Shown piece by piece: positions 1 through 8,040 of a stretch of DNA of 64,000 nt (within the stretch, counting starts at the first letter, position 1; every line of letters starts with the position of its first letter). The stretch is from MedAcidi-G1 sp000817085 (GTDB lineage Bacteria; Actinomycetota; Acidimicrobiia; Acidimicrobiales; MedAcidi-G1): contig JBJLAO010000003.1 in assembly GCA_045568635.1 (NCBI GenBank), forward strand, positions 620,001-684,000. The letters run 5' to 3'. The notes under the pieces were generated by a model. The model saw only the letters and a program-made list of their open reading frames with translations. It was not told where the DNA came from and searched no databases. The translations under genes and the position numbers were made by a program.

Positions 1-2
1 TG

Positions 3-92
3 ATTGTTGATGATTCTGAAGGTGAAGAGTCTGTTGAAGAAGATGTGATTGTTGATGATTCTGAAGGTGAAGAGTCTGTTGAAGAAGATGTG
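3..92 (+). repeat. Perfect 45-bp tandem repeat, 2 visible copies, in the rplV tail
   Basis: Positions 3-47 and 48-92 are identical by eye. The unit is a multiple of three, so it encodes a repeated acidic 15-mer in frame. The array may continue to the left of the window, since bases 1-2 (tg) fit the end of another unit. Such in-frame units can change copy number by slippage without breaking the gene. Confidence 0.9.
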
Positions 93-155
93 ATTGGCGA
101 TGACTCGGATAATGATGTTGAAAATGATGAACAAAATGAAAAAGAGGCCAACTAA
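3..155 (+). CDS. rplV: C-terminal acidic tail of uL22 (partial, 5' end outside window)
   Basis: An open frame enters from the left edge and ends at TAA 153-155, which overlaps the ATG of rpsC (TAATG). Identity is inferred from S10-operon order, in which rplV directly precedes rpsC; the visible part contains no conserved uL22 residues. What is visible is about 50 residues made almost entirely of D, E, S, V and N. It begins with two perfect copies of a 15-residue unit (IVDDSEGEESVEEDV) and ends EKEAN. Ordinary uL22 is about 110-120 basic residues without such a tail, so this is a lineage-specific acidic extension. Translational coupling to rpsC is likely from the 1-nt overlap. Confidence 0.7.
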   Translation: MVDDSEGEESVEEDVIVDDSEGEESVEEDVIGDDSDNDVENDEQNEKEAN

Positions 156-1087
156 TGGGTCAAAAGGTTAATCCTTATGGATTTCGACTCGGTGTAACAA
201 CGGATTGGAAGTCACGATGGTTCGCAACACGTCAAGAATATGCTGACAATCTTTTGGAAGACTGGAAGATTCGTGATTTCTTAATGACAGAGTTACCTCA
301 TGCTGCAATAAGTCGCGTAGAAGTCGAGCGTACTCGTGACCGTTTAAGAGTTGATGTGCATACCGCCAGGCCTGGAATAGTTATTGGCAGGAAAGGTGCT
401 GAAGCAGATCGCTTGAGAAAAGGTTTAGGTGAAATTTCTGGAAATCTTCAAGTTCAGCTAAATATTCAAGAAATAAAGGAGCCGGAACTAGATGCTGCTT
501 TGATTGCTCAGGGAGTTGCTGATCAACTTACAGGCAGAGTTGCTTTTCGTCGGGCTATGAAGAGAGCTGTTCAGAACGCACAAAAAGCTGGGGCTTTAGG
601 GATCAGGGTTCAGTGTTCCGGCCGTTTAGGTGGAGCTGAGATGTCCAGAACAGAATGGTATAGGGAAGGAAGAGTTCCCCTGCATACTTTGAGAGCAGAC
701 ATTGACTATGGCTTCCGTGAGGCTGATACCACTTATGGAATTCTTGGTGTGAAAGTCTGGATATATAAAGGTGACATTCTTCCCTATAAGTCTCGCCTCG
801 AAGATAAAATTTCCCGTGAGGCGGCTATGGCTGCTGGTGAGACATCCGGTCAAAGTAAGTCTCGTGGAGTTATTTCTTCAGCGGCAGGAAGGAAGAGGAC
901 TGCCGACTCTGTAGTGGAAGTCGATTCTGCTGAGGTGGTTGAAGAAGAATCAGCAGACGAAATAGTTCCTCTTGTTAAAGAAGGCGATGCTGAATTTGAA
1001 CGTTTGTTAGCCGAGGAAGAGGCCATTGAAGCTTCAACTCGGGAGCATACTGAAACACCTCATTTCCGTTCAGGGGATGGTGATTAG
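155..1087 (+). CDS. rpsC: 30S ribosomal protein uS3 with acidic C-terminal extension
   Basis: uS3 lies at the mRNA entry channel of the small subunit. The N terminus (MGQKVNPYGFRLG) is diagnostic, a KH-type GRKG loop sits at residues 78-81, and the conserved C-terminal core (RLGGAEMSRTEW, about residues 155-170) is intact. The protein has 310 residues against roughly 210-270 in most bacteria. From about residue 220 it runs into a low-complexity, increasingly acidic tail rich in E, A and D. The start overlaps the rplV stop by 1 nt and rplP follows after 1 nt, so it is an internal operon gene. Identity is certain; the role of the tail is unknown. Confidence 0.98.
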   Translation: MGQKVNPYGFRLGVTTDWKSRWFATRQEYADNLLEDWKIRDFLMTELPHAAISRVEVERTRDRLRVDVHTARPGIVIGRKGAEADRLRKGLGEISGNLQVQLNIQEIKEPELDAALIAQGVADQLTGRVAFRRAMKRAVQNAQKAGALGIRVQCSGRLGGAEMSRTEWYREGRVPLHTLRADIDYGFREADTTYGILGVKVWIYKGDILPYKSRLEDKISREAAMAAGETSGQSKSRGVISSAAGRKRTADSVVEVDSAEVVEEESADEIVPLVKEGDAEFERLLAEEEAIEASTREHTETPHFRSGDGD

Positions 1088-1088
1088 A

Positions 1089-1505
1089 ATGCTTATGCCA
1101 AAAAAAGTTCGTCATCGTAAACAACAGCGCGGAAGAAGCCGAGGGATGTCTAAGGGGCATAATTGGGTAAATTTTGGTGAATATGGGCTTCAGGCACTTG
1201 AGCCTGGATGGATTACTTCACGCCAGATAGAAGCTGCTCGAATAGCGATGACTCGTCATATTAAACGTGGTGGGAAGGTATGGATAAATGTTTTCCCAGA
1301 TAAACCTGTAACTGAAAAACCTGCTGAAACTCGTATGGGTTCAGGTAAAGGAAATCCTGAGAAGTGGGTTGCTGTAGTACGTCCAGGACGAATTCTTTTT
1401 GAATTATCTTATAGCGACACTCAGGTTGCTCGTGAAGCTATCGAAAGGGCAATACAAAAACTTCCTATAAAAGCGCGTTTCGTTCAACGAGAGGAGGGCT
1501 TCTAA
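1089..1505 (+). CDS. rplP: 50S ribosomal protein uL16
   Basis: uL16 organises the A-site tRNA region and central protuberance of the large subunit. The product has 138 residues, normal for the family. It starts MLMPKKVRHRK and contains the diagnostic GSGKGNPEKWVAVVRPG stretch near residues 82-98. The frame is open further upstream, but the ATG at 1089 is chosen because it gives the canonical N terminus and lies 1 nt after the rpsC stop. rpmC begins immediately after its stop codon. Confidence 0.97.
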   Translation: MLMPKKVRHRKQQRGRSRGMSKGHNWVNFGEYGLQALEPGWITSRQIEAARIAMTRHIKRGGKVWINVFPDKPVTEKPAETRMGSGKGNPEKWVAVVRPGRILFELSYSDTQVAREAIERAIQKLPIKARFVQREEGF

Positions 1506-1748
1506 ATGGCTAGAAAAAAGAGTTTAAGAGACCTCGGTGATACGGATTTACTCGAACGTTTCAGTGAGTCAAAAGAAGAATTATTTAATCTAAGATTTCA
1601 ACTTGCAACTGGCCAGTTAGAAAATCATGCTCGAGTAGGTCAAGTTAAGCGTGAAGTGGCAAGAGTTTTAACTGAATTAAGAGAAAGAGAAATTTCTGCT
1701 GCTGAAGGTTTTTCTTTAGATAATGGCGAGGAGTCGACTGATGACTGA
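1506..1748 (+). CDS. rpmC: 50S ribosomal protein uL29
   Basis: uL29 is the small helical-hairpin protein at the polypeptide exit tunnel, near the SRP and trigger-factor docking site. The core shows the typical ELFNLRFQLATGQLEN helix near residues 25-40 and RVGQVKREVARVLT after it. At 80 residues it is slightly longer than usual because of an acidic C terminus (NGEESTDD). The ATG follows directly on the rplP stop, and the gene's end overlaps the likely rpsQ start by 8 nt. Confidence 0.95.
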   Translation: MARKKSLRDLGDTDLLERFSESKEELFNLRFQLATGQLENHARVGQVKREVARVLTELREREISAAEGFSLDNGEESTDD

Positions 1749-2049
1749 TGAACAAATGGCTGATGAACAAATGACAAGTGATGAAATCATTTCAACAAGA
1801 ATTAACCGACGCAAAGTACGTGAAGGTTTAGTTGTTTCTGTAGTTCAAGACAAAACTGCAGTAGTAGAAACTCTGGACAGGGTTCGTCACCGTAGATACG
1901 GAAAAACAGTTCAACGCACAAAGAAGCTTCAAGCACATGATGAAGAAAATCAATTAAGTGTTGGAGATCGCGTTCGAATTCAGGAAACTCGACCCTTGTC
2001 AAAAACAAAACGTTGGCGACTGGTTGAAATCTTAGAGAGGGCTAAGTAA
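1741..2049 (+). CDS. rpsQ: 30S ribosomal protein uS17 with acidic N-terminal extension
   Basis: uS17 is a 16S rRNA-binding OB-fold protein. The core from about residue 20 (NRRKVREGLVVS, DRVRHRRYGKTV, VGDRVRIQETRPLSKTKRW) is clear. About 18 extra N-terminal residues contain three imperfect copies of M-x(1-2)-D-E (MTDEQ, MADEQ, MTSDE) encoded by ATGACTGATGAACAA-like repeats, which leaves three candidate ATGs (1741, 1756, 1771). I take 1741, which overlaps the end of rpmC by 8 nt. The exact start is uncertain. The gene ends in a 1-nt overlap with rplN. Confidence 0.93.
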   Translation: MTDEQMADEQMTSDEIISTRINRRKVREGLVVSVVQDKTAVVETLDRVRHRRYGKTVQRTKKLQAHDEENQLSVGDRVRIQETRPLSKTKRWRLVEILERAK

Positions 2050-2417
2050 TGATCCAGCAGGAAACCCGCTTAAAGGTGGCTGATAATTCGGGAGCCCGGG
2101 AAGTCTTGTGCATCAAGGTTTTAGGAGGAACGAGGCGGAGGTATGCCTCCGTCGGAGACGTTTTCGTAGCAACTGTTAAAGATGCAAATCCTGGAGCTGC
2201 AGTTAAAAAAGGTGAAGTTGTTAAGTGTGTAGTGGTTCGCACTGCAAAAGAATCGCGACGCTTGGATGGTTCTTATATACGTTTTGATGAAAATGCTGCT
2301 GTATTGATAGATGATCAACATCAGCCAAGAGGAACACGTATTTTCGGTCCAGTAGGTAGAGAATTGCGAGAGAAAAAATTCATGAGAATTGTTTCTTTAG
2401 CACCAGAGGTGATTTAG
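2049..2417 (+). CDS. rplN: 50S ribosomal protein uL14
   Basis: uL14 binds 23S rRNA at the subunit interface and contributes to bridges B5/B8. All 122 residues match the family: MIQQETRLKVADNSGA at the N terminus, GGTRRRYASVGDV near residue 27, and RGTRIFGPVGRELREK near residue 95. The ATG lies in a TAATG overlap with rpsQ, and rplX starts at the next base after its stop. Confidence 0.98.
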   Translation: MIQQETRLKVADNSGAREVLCIKVLGGTRRRYASVGDVFVATVKDANPGAAVKKGEVVKCVVVRTAKESRRLDGSYIRFDENAAVLIDDQHQPRGTRIFGPVGRELREKKFMRIVSLAPEVI

Positions 2418-2732
2418 ATGAAAATAAAAAAAGGTGATCAAGTAAGAGTTTTGGCTGGGAAAGATAAAGGCCGTGAAGGTGAAATCAGCCGTGTTATCCC
2501 TCAACGGAATTCAGTAATTATTGAAGGGGTAAATCAAGTAAAGCGTCACCAAAAAGCTACATCCGAGACAATGCAGGGTGGCATAATTGACAAAACTATG
2601 CCGATAGATGCCTCAAATGTGGCGCTTTTAAGCCCATCCGATGGAAAACCGACAAGAGTTGGCTATCGACTTGGTGAATCAGGAAAAAAAGTACGAATCT
2701 GTAAACGAACAGGAGTTGATCTAGATGGTTGA
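2418..2732 (+). CDS. rplX: 50S ribosomal protein uL24
   Basis: uL24 is an assembly initiator of the large subunit and lies by the exit tunnel. The KOW motif is visible near residues 4-30 (KGDQVRVLAGKDKGREGEI), followed by EGVNQVKRHQK. The length of 104 residues is normal. Its 3' end overlaps rplE by 8 nt, which suggests coupled translation. Confidence 0.97.
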   Translation: MKIKKGDQVRVLAGKDKGREGEISRVIPQRNSVIIEGVNQVKRHQKATSETMQGGIIDKTMPIDASNVALLSPSDGKPTRVGYRLGESGKKVRICKRTGVDLDG

Positions 2733-3291
2733 GACTAAAACTCCTTTGGGTCTCCGACAAAGGTATGAGACTGAGCTGCGTGAAAATTTGAAAGTAGAAC
2801 TTGGATTACCCAATACTATGCAGGTTCCTAAATTAGTGAAAGTGGTTGTAAATATGGGCGTTGGTGAAGCAGCCCAGCAGTCAAAGGTTCTTGATGGAGC
2901 ATTGGCTGACTTGGAATTAATTACCGGTCAAAAACCAATAATCACAAAAGCCAAGACCTCAATCTCAAATTTTCGACTTCGTGAAGGTCAAGCGATTGGA
3001 GCCAAAACCACACTCAGAGGAAATAGAATGTATGAATTTTTAGACCGGCTTATGAATCTTGCTATACCTAGAGTTCGCGACTTTCGAGGTTGCAGTGTAA
3101 AGGCCTTTGATGGCAATGGAAATTACACACTGGGTGTTACTGAGCAACTTATTTTTCCAGAAATTGATTATGACAAAATTGACCGTGTGCGAGGTATGGA
3201 TATAACTATCGTTACCTCAGCATCTGATGATATGGGTGGAAGGGCTTTACTTAGAGCTCTTGGGTTCCCATTCCGAGAGGAAGCTTCCTAG
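2725..3291 (+). CDS. rplE: 50S ribosomal protein uL5
   Basis: uL5 binds 5S rRNA and contacts P-site tRNA in the central protuberance. The 188 residues contain the conserved KVVVNMGVGEA near residue 38, TGQKPIITKAKTSISNF near residue 68, and GMDITIVTSA near residue 156. The start at 2725 overlaps rplX by 8 nt. The TAG stop overlaps the GTG start of the next gene by 1 nt. Confidence 0.97.
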   Translation: MVETKTPLGLRQRYETELRENLKVELGLPNTMQVPKLVKVVVNMGVGEAAQQSKVLDGALADLELITGQKPIITKAKTSISNFRLREGQAIGAKTTLRGNRMYEFLDRLMNLAIPRVRDFRGCSVKAFDGNGNYTLGVTEQLIFPEIDYDKIDRVRGMDITIVTSASDDMGGRALLRALGFPFREEAS

Positions 3292-3476
3292 TGGCTAAAA
3301 AAGCTTTAGTTAACAAACAAAAGAAAACTCCGAAATTTAAAGTTCGGGCTTATACGCGATGCGGAAAGTGCGGTAGAACGCGTTCTGTATACAGAGATTT
3401 CGGCCTTTGTCGCATATGCCTTCGTGAGATGGCTTTAGCAGGTGAAATACCTGGTTTGACCAAGTCGAGTTGGTGA
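3291..3476 (+). CDS. rpsZ: 30S ribosomal protein uS14, zinc-binding (type Z)
   Basis: This is the short, 61-residue form of uS14 with two CxxC pairs (CGKCGRTRSVYRDFGLCRIC), so it binds zinc rather than being the longer zinc-free paralogue. The start is GTG at 3291, which gives the expected MAKKALVNKQ and overlaps the rplE stop by 1 nt. Twelve bases carrying a strong GGGGAGGG Shine-Dalgarno separate it from rpsH. No zinc-free copy is in this window. Confidence 0.96.
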   Translation: MAKKALVNKQKKTPKFKVRAYTRCGKCGRTRSVYRDFGLCRICLREMALAGEIPGLTKSSW

Positions 3477-3488
3477 GGGGAGGGCTTT

Positions 3489-3893
3489 ATGACAATGACA
3501 GATCCAGTAGCAGACATGCTCACTCGTATACGTAATGCAAATCAAGCAATGCATGATGGAGTTGCTATGCCTTCATCAAAACAAAAAATTGCTCTTGCCG
3601 ACATATTAAAAGAAGAGGGTTATATTAGCGATTTTGATGTCAGCACTTCAGAAAGAGCAACAGGTAATGTTCTGTCTATAACAATGAAGTACACAGATTC
3701 ACGTAAACGTGTAATTAGTGGAATAAAAAGAGTTTCTAAACCAGGACTAAGGGTTTATACCAAATCAGACAGAATCCCTCGCGTGCTTGGAGGTCTGGGT
3801 GTAGCTGTAGTGAGTACAAGCAAAGGACTCATGAGTGATAGAGAGGCTCGCCGTCGACGTATGGGTGGCGAAATTCTCTGTTACGTCTGGTAA
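3489..3893 (+). CDS. rpsH: 30S ribosomal protein uS8
   Basis: uS8 binds helix 21 of 16S rRNA and in many bacteria represses the spc operon. The conserved TDPVADMLTRIRNA lies at the N terminus and GVAVVSTSKGLMSD near residue 104, and 134 residues is the usual length. ATGs at 3489 and 3495 are both possible; the GGGGAGGG ribosome binding site at 3475-3483 suits the first. I did not find a convincing uS8-binding mimic in the upstream mRNA. Confidence 0.97.
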   Translation: MTMTDPVADMLTRIRNANQAMHDGVAMPSSKQKIALADILKEEGYISDFDVSTSERATGNVLSITMKYTDSRKRVISGIKRVSKPGLRVYTKSDRIPRVLGGLGVAVVSTSKGLMSDREARRRRMGGEILCYVW

Positions 3894-3904
3894 GGAGGGG
3901 AAAG

Positions 3905-4441
3905 ATGTCGAGAATCGGAAAAGAACCAATTTCTGTCCCAACTGATGTAAATATTTCTATTCAAGGTAGAAATGTGGGAGTCACTGGTCCTAAAGGATCT
4001 TTAGATTTAGATTTACCCGGTGAAATCGATGTGCGCCAAGAAGACGGCACGGTTTTAGTCGAAAGACCTAATGATGATCGAAAAAATAAGGCTTTGCATG
4101 GACTGACCAGATCCCTAATTAACAATATGGTTATAGGAGTTTCTGAGGGATTCAAGAAAGAACTTGAAATAGTAGGAGTTGGCTATAGAGCGGCAAAAAG
4201 TGGCGACGGTCTTGAATTGCAGCTTGGTTTTAGTCATCCTGTTAAAGTAAAGGCGCCAGAAGGCATTACTTTTGATGTACCGGAACCTACTCAAATAATT
4301 GTTTCAGGGATAAATAAAGAGGTGGTTGGTCAAGTTGCTGCTGACATCAGAAGCTACCGCAAACCTGAACCTTATAAAGGAAAAGGTATTAGATACGTTG
4401 GAGAACATGTAGCGCGTAAAGCTGGAAAGGCGGCGAAGTGA
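3905..4441 (+). CDS. rplF: 50S ribosomal protein uL6
   Basis: uL6 sits near the GTPase-associated centre. The product is 178 residues with MSRIGKEPI at the start, VTGPKGSL near residue 27, and the C-terminal signature RKPEPYKGKGIRY near residue 152. A GGAGGGG Shine-Dalgarno precedes the ATG. The end overlaps the GTG of rplR by 4 nt (GTGA). Confidence 0.97.
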   Translation: MSRIGKEPISVPTDVNISIQGRNVGVTGPKGSLDLDLPGEIDVRQEDGTVLVERPNDDRKNKALHGLTRSLINNMVIGVSEGFKKELEIVGVGYRAAKSGDGLELQLGFSHPVKVKAPEGITFDVPEPTQIIVSGINKEVVGQVAADIRSYRKPEPYKGKGIRYVGEHVARKAGKAAK

Positions 4442-4797
4442 GCATTAAATCTGATAGACGCGCTGGTCGTCATCGTCGTCATAGACGGATACGTAAATCA
4501 GTTTTTGGAACAGAAAATCGACCAAGACTGGTTGTATTTAGATCCAGCAAGCACATATCTGCACAATTAATAAATGATGAAATCGGTGAAACTTTAGTTT
4601 CTGCATCGACTCAACAAGATGGTATTGCAAATGGAATTAGTGGCATTGACGCTGCCGTAGAAGTTGGCCGTCAAATTGCAAACCGAGCTAACGAAGCGGG
4701 TGTTCAAAAAGTAGTTTTTGATCGAAGCGGTTACCGATATCACGGACGTGTAGCTGCTTTGGCAGATGCAGCTAGAAAAGAAGGATTGGAGTTCTGA
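4438..4797 (+). CDS. rplR: 50S ribosomal protein uL18
   Basis: uL18 binds 5S rRNA together with uL5. The GTG start at 4438 overlaps the rplF stop. The arginine-rich N terminus (RRAGRHRRHRRIRK) and conserved RLVVFRSSKHISAQ and FDRSGYRYHGRVAALADAAR blocks are all present in 119 residues. The last base overlaps the rpsE start (TGATG), consistent with coupling along the spc operon. Confidence 0.97.
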   Translation: MSIKSDRRAGRHRRHRRIRKSVFGTENRPRLVVFRSSKHISAQLINDEIGETLVSASTQQDGIANGISGIDAAVEVGRQIANRANEAGVQKVVFDRSGYRYHGRVAALADAARKEGLEF

Positions 4798-5393
4798 TGA
4801 CAGTTGAAACACCAGCTGAAATGATTCCTCTGAGAGAATCACGAGTAGTTCATATAAATCGTGTTGCCAAGGTTGTTAAGGGTGGTAGGCGTTTTTCCTT
4901 TACAGCACTTGTAGTGATTGGAGATGGTGCAGGTCGAGTTGGACTCGGTTACGGGAAAGCAAAGGAAGTTCCTTTGGCAATTCAAAAAGGCACTGAAGAG
5001 GCAAAACGAAATGTTTTTTCTGTTCCAATGGCAGGAAGTACTATTATTCACACTATTGAAGGTGTGATGGGGGCAGGACGTGTTTTAATGCAGCCCGCAG
5101 CTCCAGGTACTGGAGTTATAGCAGGAGGTGCAGCACGTGCAGTATTAGAAGAAGCTGGGATACAAGATGTTTTGTGTAAATCTTTAGGTTCTGCTAATCA
5201 TATAAATGTGGCTAGAGCGACTATCGCTGGCCTTAAAGGTTTACGACGACCAGATGAAATTGCAGAGATGAGAGGAATCCCTGCTGAAGATTTTGTTCCC
5301 AAAGCTCTTTTAGATTCATATCTAAGATCTGAAGCAGGAATCGGAAAACCTGATTCTTCAGCACTGGAGCCATCGGAGAATGATAATGAATAG
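4797..5393 (+). CDS. rpsE: 30S ribosomal protein uS5
   Basis: uS5 shapes the mRNA entry site and decoding accuracy. The S5 double-stranded RNA-binding domain is visible around residues 18-85 (VVKGGRRFSFTALVVIGDGAGRVG) and the C-terminal domain contains GAGRVLMQPA and GSANHINVARAT. The 198 residues include a short acidic tail (LEPSENDNE). It overlaps rpmD by 14 nt if the first ATG of that gene is used. Confidence 0.97.
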   Translation: MTVETPAEMIPLRESRVVHINRVAKVVKGGRRFSFTALVVIGDGAGRVGLGYGKAKEVPLAIQKGTEEAKRNVFSVPMAGSTIIHTIEGVMGAGRVLMQPAAPGTGVIAGGAARAVLEEAGIQDVLCKSLGSANHINVARATIAGLKGLRRPDEIAEMRGIPAEDFVPKALLDSYLRSEAGIGKPDSSALEPSENDNE

Positions 5394-5583
5394 TGATTCT
5401 GCTTTACAGTTACAAGTAAGACAAATTAGATCTTCCATCGGGACTAAACCCAAACAACGTGGAACTCTAAGGGCCTTGGGGCTGGGTCGTATAGGAAGAG
5501 TTAATACTCTTCCAGATAGACCCGAAATAAGAGGAATGTTAGCTCGTGTGCCTCATTTGGTAGAAGTACAGGAGGTTAAGTGA
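5380..5583 (+). CDS. rpmD: 50S ribosomal protein uL30
   Basis: uL30 is a small 23S rRNA-binding protein found in the spc operon between rpsE and rplO, as here. The 67 residues contain LQVRQIRSSIGTKPKQRGTLRALGLGRIG, which is diagnostic. ATGs at 5380 and 5386 are both possible; either overlaps the end of rpsE. The gene ends 1 nt before rplO. Confidence 0.95.
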   Translation: MIMNSDSALQLQVRQIRSSIGTKPKQRGTLRALGLGRIGRVNTLPDRPEIRGMLARVPHLVEVQEVK

Positions 5584-5584
5584 T

Positions 5585-6070
5585 ATGAAAGTCCATGATT
5601 TGTCTCCAGCACCCGGTTCGAAACGTCGTTCTAAAAGAGTGGCTAGGGGTATTGCTGGTAAAGGTGGTAAAACCGCAGGCCGCGGGATGAAAGGCCAAAA
5701 GGCGCGTAGTAAAGTTCGCGCAGGTTTTGAAGGTGGCCAAATGCCATTTGCTCAAAGAATTCCAAAATTGAAAGGTTTTAATAATCCTTTTAGAGTCGAA
5801 TATCAAGCAGTTAATTTGGACACGATTGAAGAATCTGGACTTATAGAAATCAGCCCTGCAACTCTTTACGACCGCGGTCTAATTGCTAAAAAATCTTTAG
5901 TGAAAGTATTAGGCAGGGGTGAAATTAAACGCGCTGTTAATGTTAAAACGCATGCTATTTCAGCATCTGCTGAAGCAGCTATAACGAGCGCGGGTGGCTC
6001 TGTGGAGAAATTAGATCTACCATTCTCTATAAGGCCAGCTGCTAAGGGTAATGCTTTAACAAATCGATGA
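5585..6070 (+). CDS. rplO: 50S ribosomal protein uL15
   Basis: uL15 is a late-assembly 23S rRNA-binding protein. The N terminus (MKVHDLSPAPGSKRRSKR) and the glycine-rich GKGGKTAGRGMKGQKAR block near residues 25-42 are family signatures, followed by FEGGQMPFAQRIPK. The 161 residues are slightly longer than the usual 145. A 42-base gap leads to secY. Confidence 0.97.
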   Translation: MKVHDLSPAPGSKRRSKRVARGIAGKGGKTAGRGMKGQKARSKVRAGFEGGQMPFAQRIPKLKGFNNPFRVEYQAVNLDTIEESGLIEISPATLYDRGLIAKKSLVKVLGRGEIKRAVNVKTHAISASAEAAITSAGGSVEKLDLPFSIRPAAKGNALTNR

Positions 6071-6112
6071 TGTCTATTTATAAAAGAGAATTATTTGTGA
6101 ACGGAGAAGTCC

Positions 6113-7441
6113 TTGCTTAAAAGCATGTTGAATATGTTCCGCGTAGGGGATTTAAGAAAGAGGATTTTATTTACTCTCTTAATGATCCTTCTTTACAGGA
6201 TTGGAGCTTTTGTTCCAGCACCTGGCATTGATGTAGAACAGGTGCAACTTTTGAGAGATAGAGCTAATCAAGGTGGAGTTCTAGCCTTCTTGCAACTTTT
6301 TTCAGGAGGGTCATTAACAAGTTTTGCTGTTTTTGCTCTTGGAGTGATGCCATATATTACTGCTTCGATCATTATGCAGGTCCTTGGGGTTGTCGTACCT
6401 CGAATAGAGCAATGGCAACAGCAGGGTGCGGTTGGTCAGAGAAAAATAACTCAGTGGACTAGGTATATGACAGTAATAATTGCGGTCATTCAATCTACTA
6501 GTTTTGCCTTTTTGTTCAATGACAGTGGCAATGCAATTAGCGGTTCCTCTGGTTCAAATCTTCTACCCAATTTTCATATTGGAACGGTAAGTGTTGTAGT
6601 TCTTACCCTGACAGCGGGAACAGCACTTCTTATGTGGATGGGAGAACTGATCACTCAAAAAGGTATAGGTAATGGAATGTCTTTACTGATAATGATTTCA
6701 ATTATTAGTAGTTTTCCGGCTCAAGGTTCGCTTATTCACGCTGAAAATGGTGTGGTAGCTCTCGTAGTTGTCCTTGCTGTTTTGATTGCAATTATTACTG
6801 TAGTGGTTTTTGTTGAACAAGGTCAAAGACGGATACCAGTTCAATTCGCAAAACGAGTTGTTGGTCGGCGTATGTATGGGGGTCAAAACACCTACATACC
6901 TTTGAAGGTGAATCAATCTGGAGTAATACCGATAATTTTTGCGTCTTCAATTCTTTATCTGCCTGTTCTTATAGCTGCAGCTTTACCTTGGGATGGTTTT
7001 AGAGGCTGGGTAGATAATAATCTTGCTCAACCAGATAATGTTTTTTACTTTGCTATAACAGGTCTTTTAGTAGTTGGCTTCGCATATTTCTATACAGCTA
7101 TAACTTTTGATCCAGTTCGTCAAGCAGACACAATAAGAAAACAGGGTGGTTTTGTGCCCGGTATTCGACCGGGTTATCAAACTGAAAGATATCTAGCAAA
7201 AATTTTATCTCGAATTACCCTCCCAGGAGCTTTATTTTTAGCAGCTGTAGCACTTATTCCGTCAATTCTTATAAACGTATTTTTAGATACAACTTCCGGT
7301 GTAGGGTCGTCTTCTTCGGGTGCAAGTGGTTTTGGATTCGTAGGTATTTCAATACTTATTGCTTCAGGTGTTGCTTTAGAAACTATGAAACAGGTTGATT
7401 CTCAGCTCACTATGAGAAACTATGAGGGTTTCTTGAAGTAG
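6113..7441 (+). CDS. secY: Preprotein translocase subunit SecY
   Basis: SecY is the channel of the Sec translocon in the cytoplasmic membrane. The 442-residue protein shows the expected series of about ten hydrophobic segments, with RKRILFTLLMILLYRIG near the N terminus and the conserved GGQNTYIPLKVNQSGVIPIIFASS region near residues 262-285. The reading starts at TTG 6113, giving LLKSMLNMF; an ATG at 6125 is an alternative. ACGGAGAAG at 6101-6109 is a usable ribosome binding site for the TTG. Its place between rplO and adk is the classical one. Confidence 0.97.
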   Translation: MLKSMLNMFRVGDLRKRILFTLLMILLYRIGAFVPAPGIDVEQVQLLRDRANQGGVLAFLQLFSGGSLTSFAVFALGVMPYITASIIMQVLGVVVPRIEQWQQQGAVGQRKITQWTRYMTVIIAVIQSTSFAFLFNDSGNAISGSSGSNLLPNFHIGTVSVVVLTLTAGTALLMWMGELITQKGIGNGMSLLIMISIISSFPAQGSLIHAENGVVALVVVLAVLIAIITVVVFVEQGQRRIPVQFAKRVVGRRMYGGQNTYIPLKVNQSGVIPIIFASSILYLPVLIAAALPWDGFRGWVDNNLAQPDNVFYFAITGLLVVGFAYFYTAITFDPVRQADTIRKQGGFVPGIRPGYQTERYLAKILSRITLPGALFLAAVALIPSILINVFLDTTSGVGSSSSGASGFGFVGISILIASGVALETMKQVDSQLTMRNYEGFLK

Positions 7442-7461
7442 TTCCACTTCAAGAAAAGAAA

Positions 7462-8040
7462 ATGAAAAATATACGTTTAGTGATTCTCGGTCGACAGGGT
7501 TCTGGGAAAGGAACTCAGTGTTTCAGACTAAGTGAGTCGTATGGAACTATTCATATTTCGACAGGAGATATATTGCGTGCAGCTGTCGAAACGCAGACTG
7601 AATTAGGTAAAAAAGCAAAAATTATAATGGACGCTGGTGATCTTGTGCCTGATGAAATAATTAATGCGATTGTTGCTGAACGTATTGAAATGGAGGATGT
7701 GATAACAAGTGGTTTTATTTTAGATGGTTATCCGAGGACGTCGTCCCAGGCTCAAGCTTTAGAAGAAGAGTTGCTTTCTAGTGGGTTGAGTCTAGATCTT
7801 GCTATAAATCTAGAAGTTCCGGTAGGTGAGGTTACTCAACGAATGCTGGATAGATCGCGTGCAGATGATACTGAAGAAGCAATAAAACGACGACTTGAAA
7901 TTTATGAAAATGAGACAGCTCCACTCTTGGAGTGGTTTGAAGAGCGTAATAATTTGATTGTTGTTGATGGATTAGGAACTGAGGATGCGGTTTTTTCGCG
8001 TTTACAGGATGTTATAGATGGTGCAATCAGTGGAAATTAA
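7462..8040 (+). CDS. adk: Adenylate kinase (short-LID form)
   Basis: The enzyme interconverts ATP + AMP and 2 ADP. A P-loop GRQGSGKGTQ is at residues 10-19, the AMP-binding STGDILRAA follows near residue 34, and GFILDGYPRT near residue 84. The LID is the short version (MLDRSRADDTEEAIKRRL) typical of actinobacterial enzymes, without zinc cysteines. The length is 192 residues. It directly follows secY. The map gene, which often follows adk, is missing and the next gene is infA. Confidence 0.96.
   Translation: MKNIRLVILGRQGSGKGTQCFRLSESYGTIHISTGDILRAAVETQTELGKKAKIIMDAGDLVPDEIINAIVAERIEMEDVITSGFILDGYPRTSSQAQALEEELLSSGLSLDLAINLEVPVGEVTQRMLDRSRADDTEEAIKRRLEIYENETAPLLEWFEERNNLIVVDGLGTEDAVFSRLQDVIDGAISGN

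Noticed and set aside
3..92. Tandem 45-bp repeats as a CRISPR-like array
   Set aside because: The units are adjacent with no spacers, are in frame with a coding tail, and only two copies are visible.
1026..1088. Upstream extension of rplP to an ATG inside rpsC
   Set aside because: The extra residues have no match to uL16; the ATG at 1089 gives the canonical N terminus.
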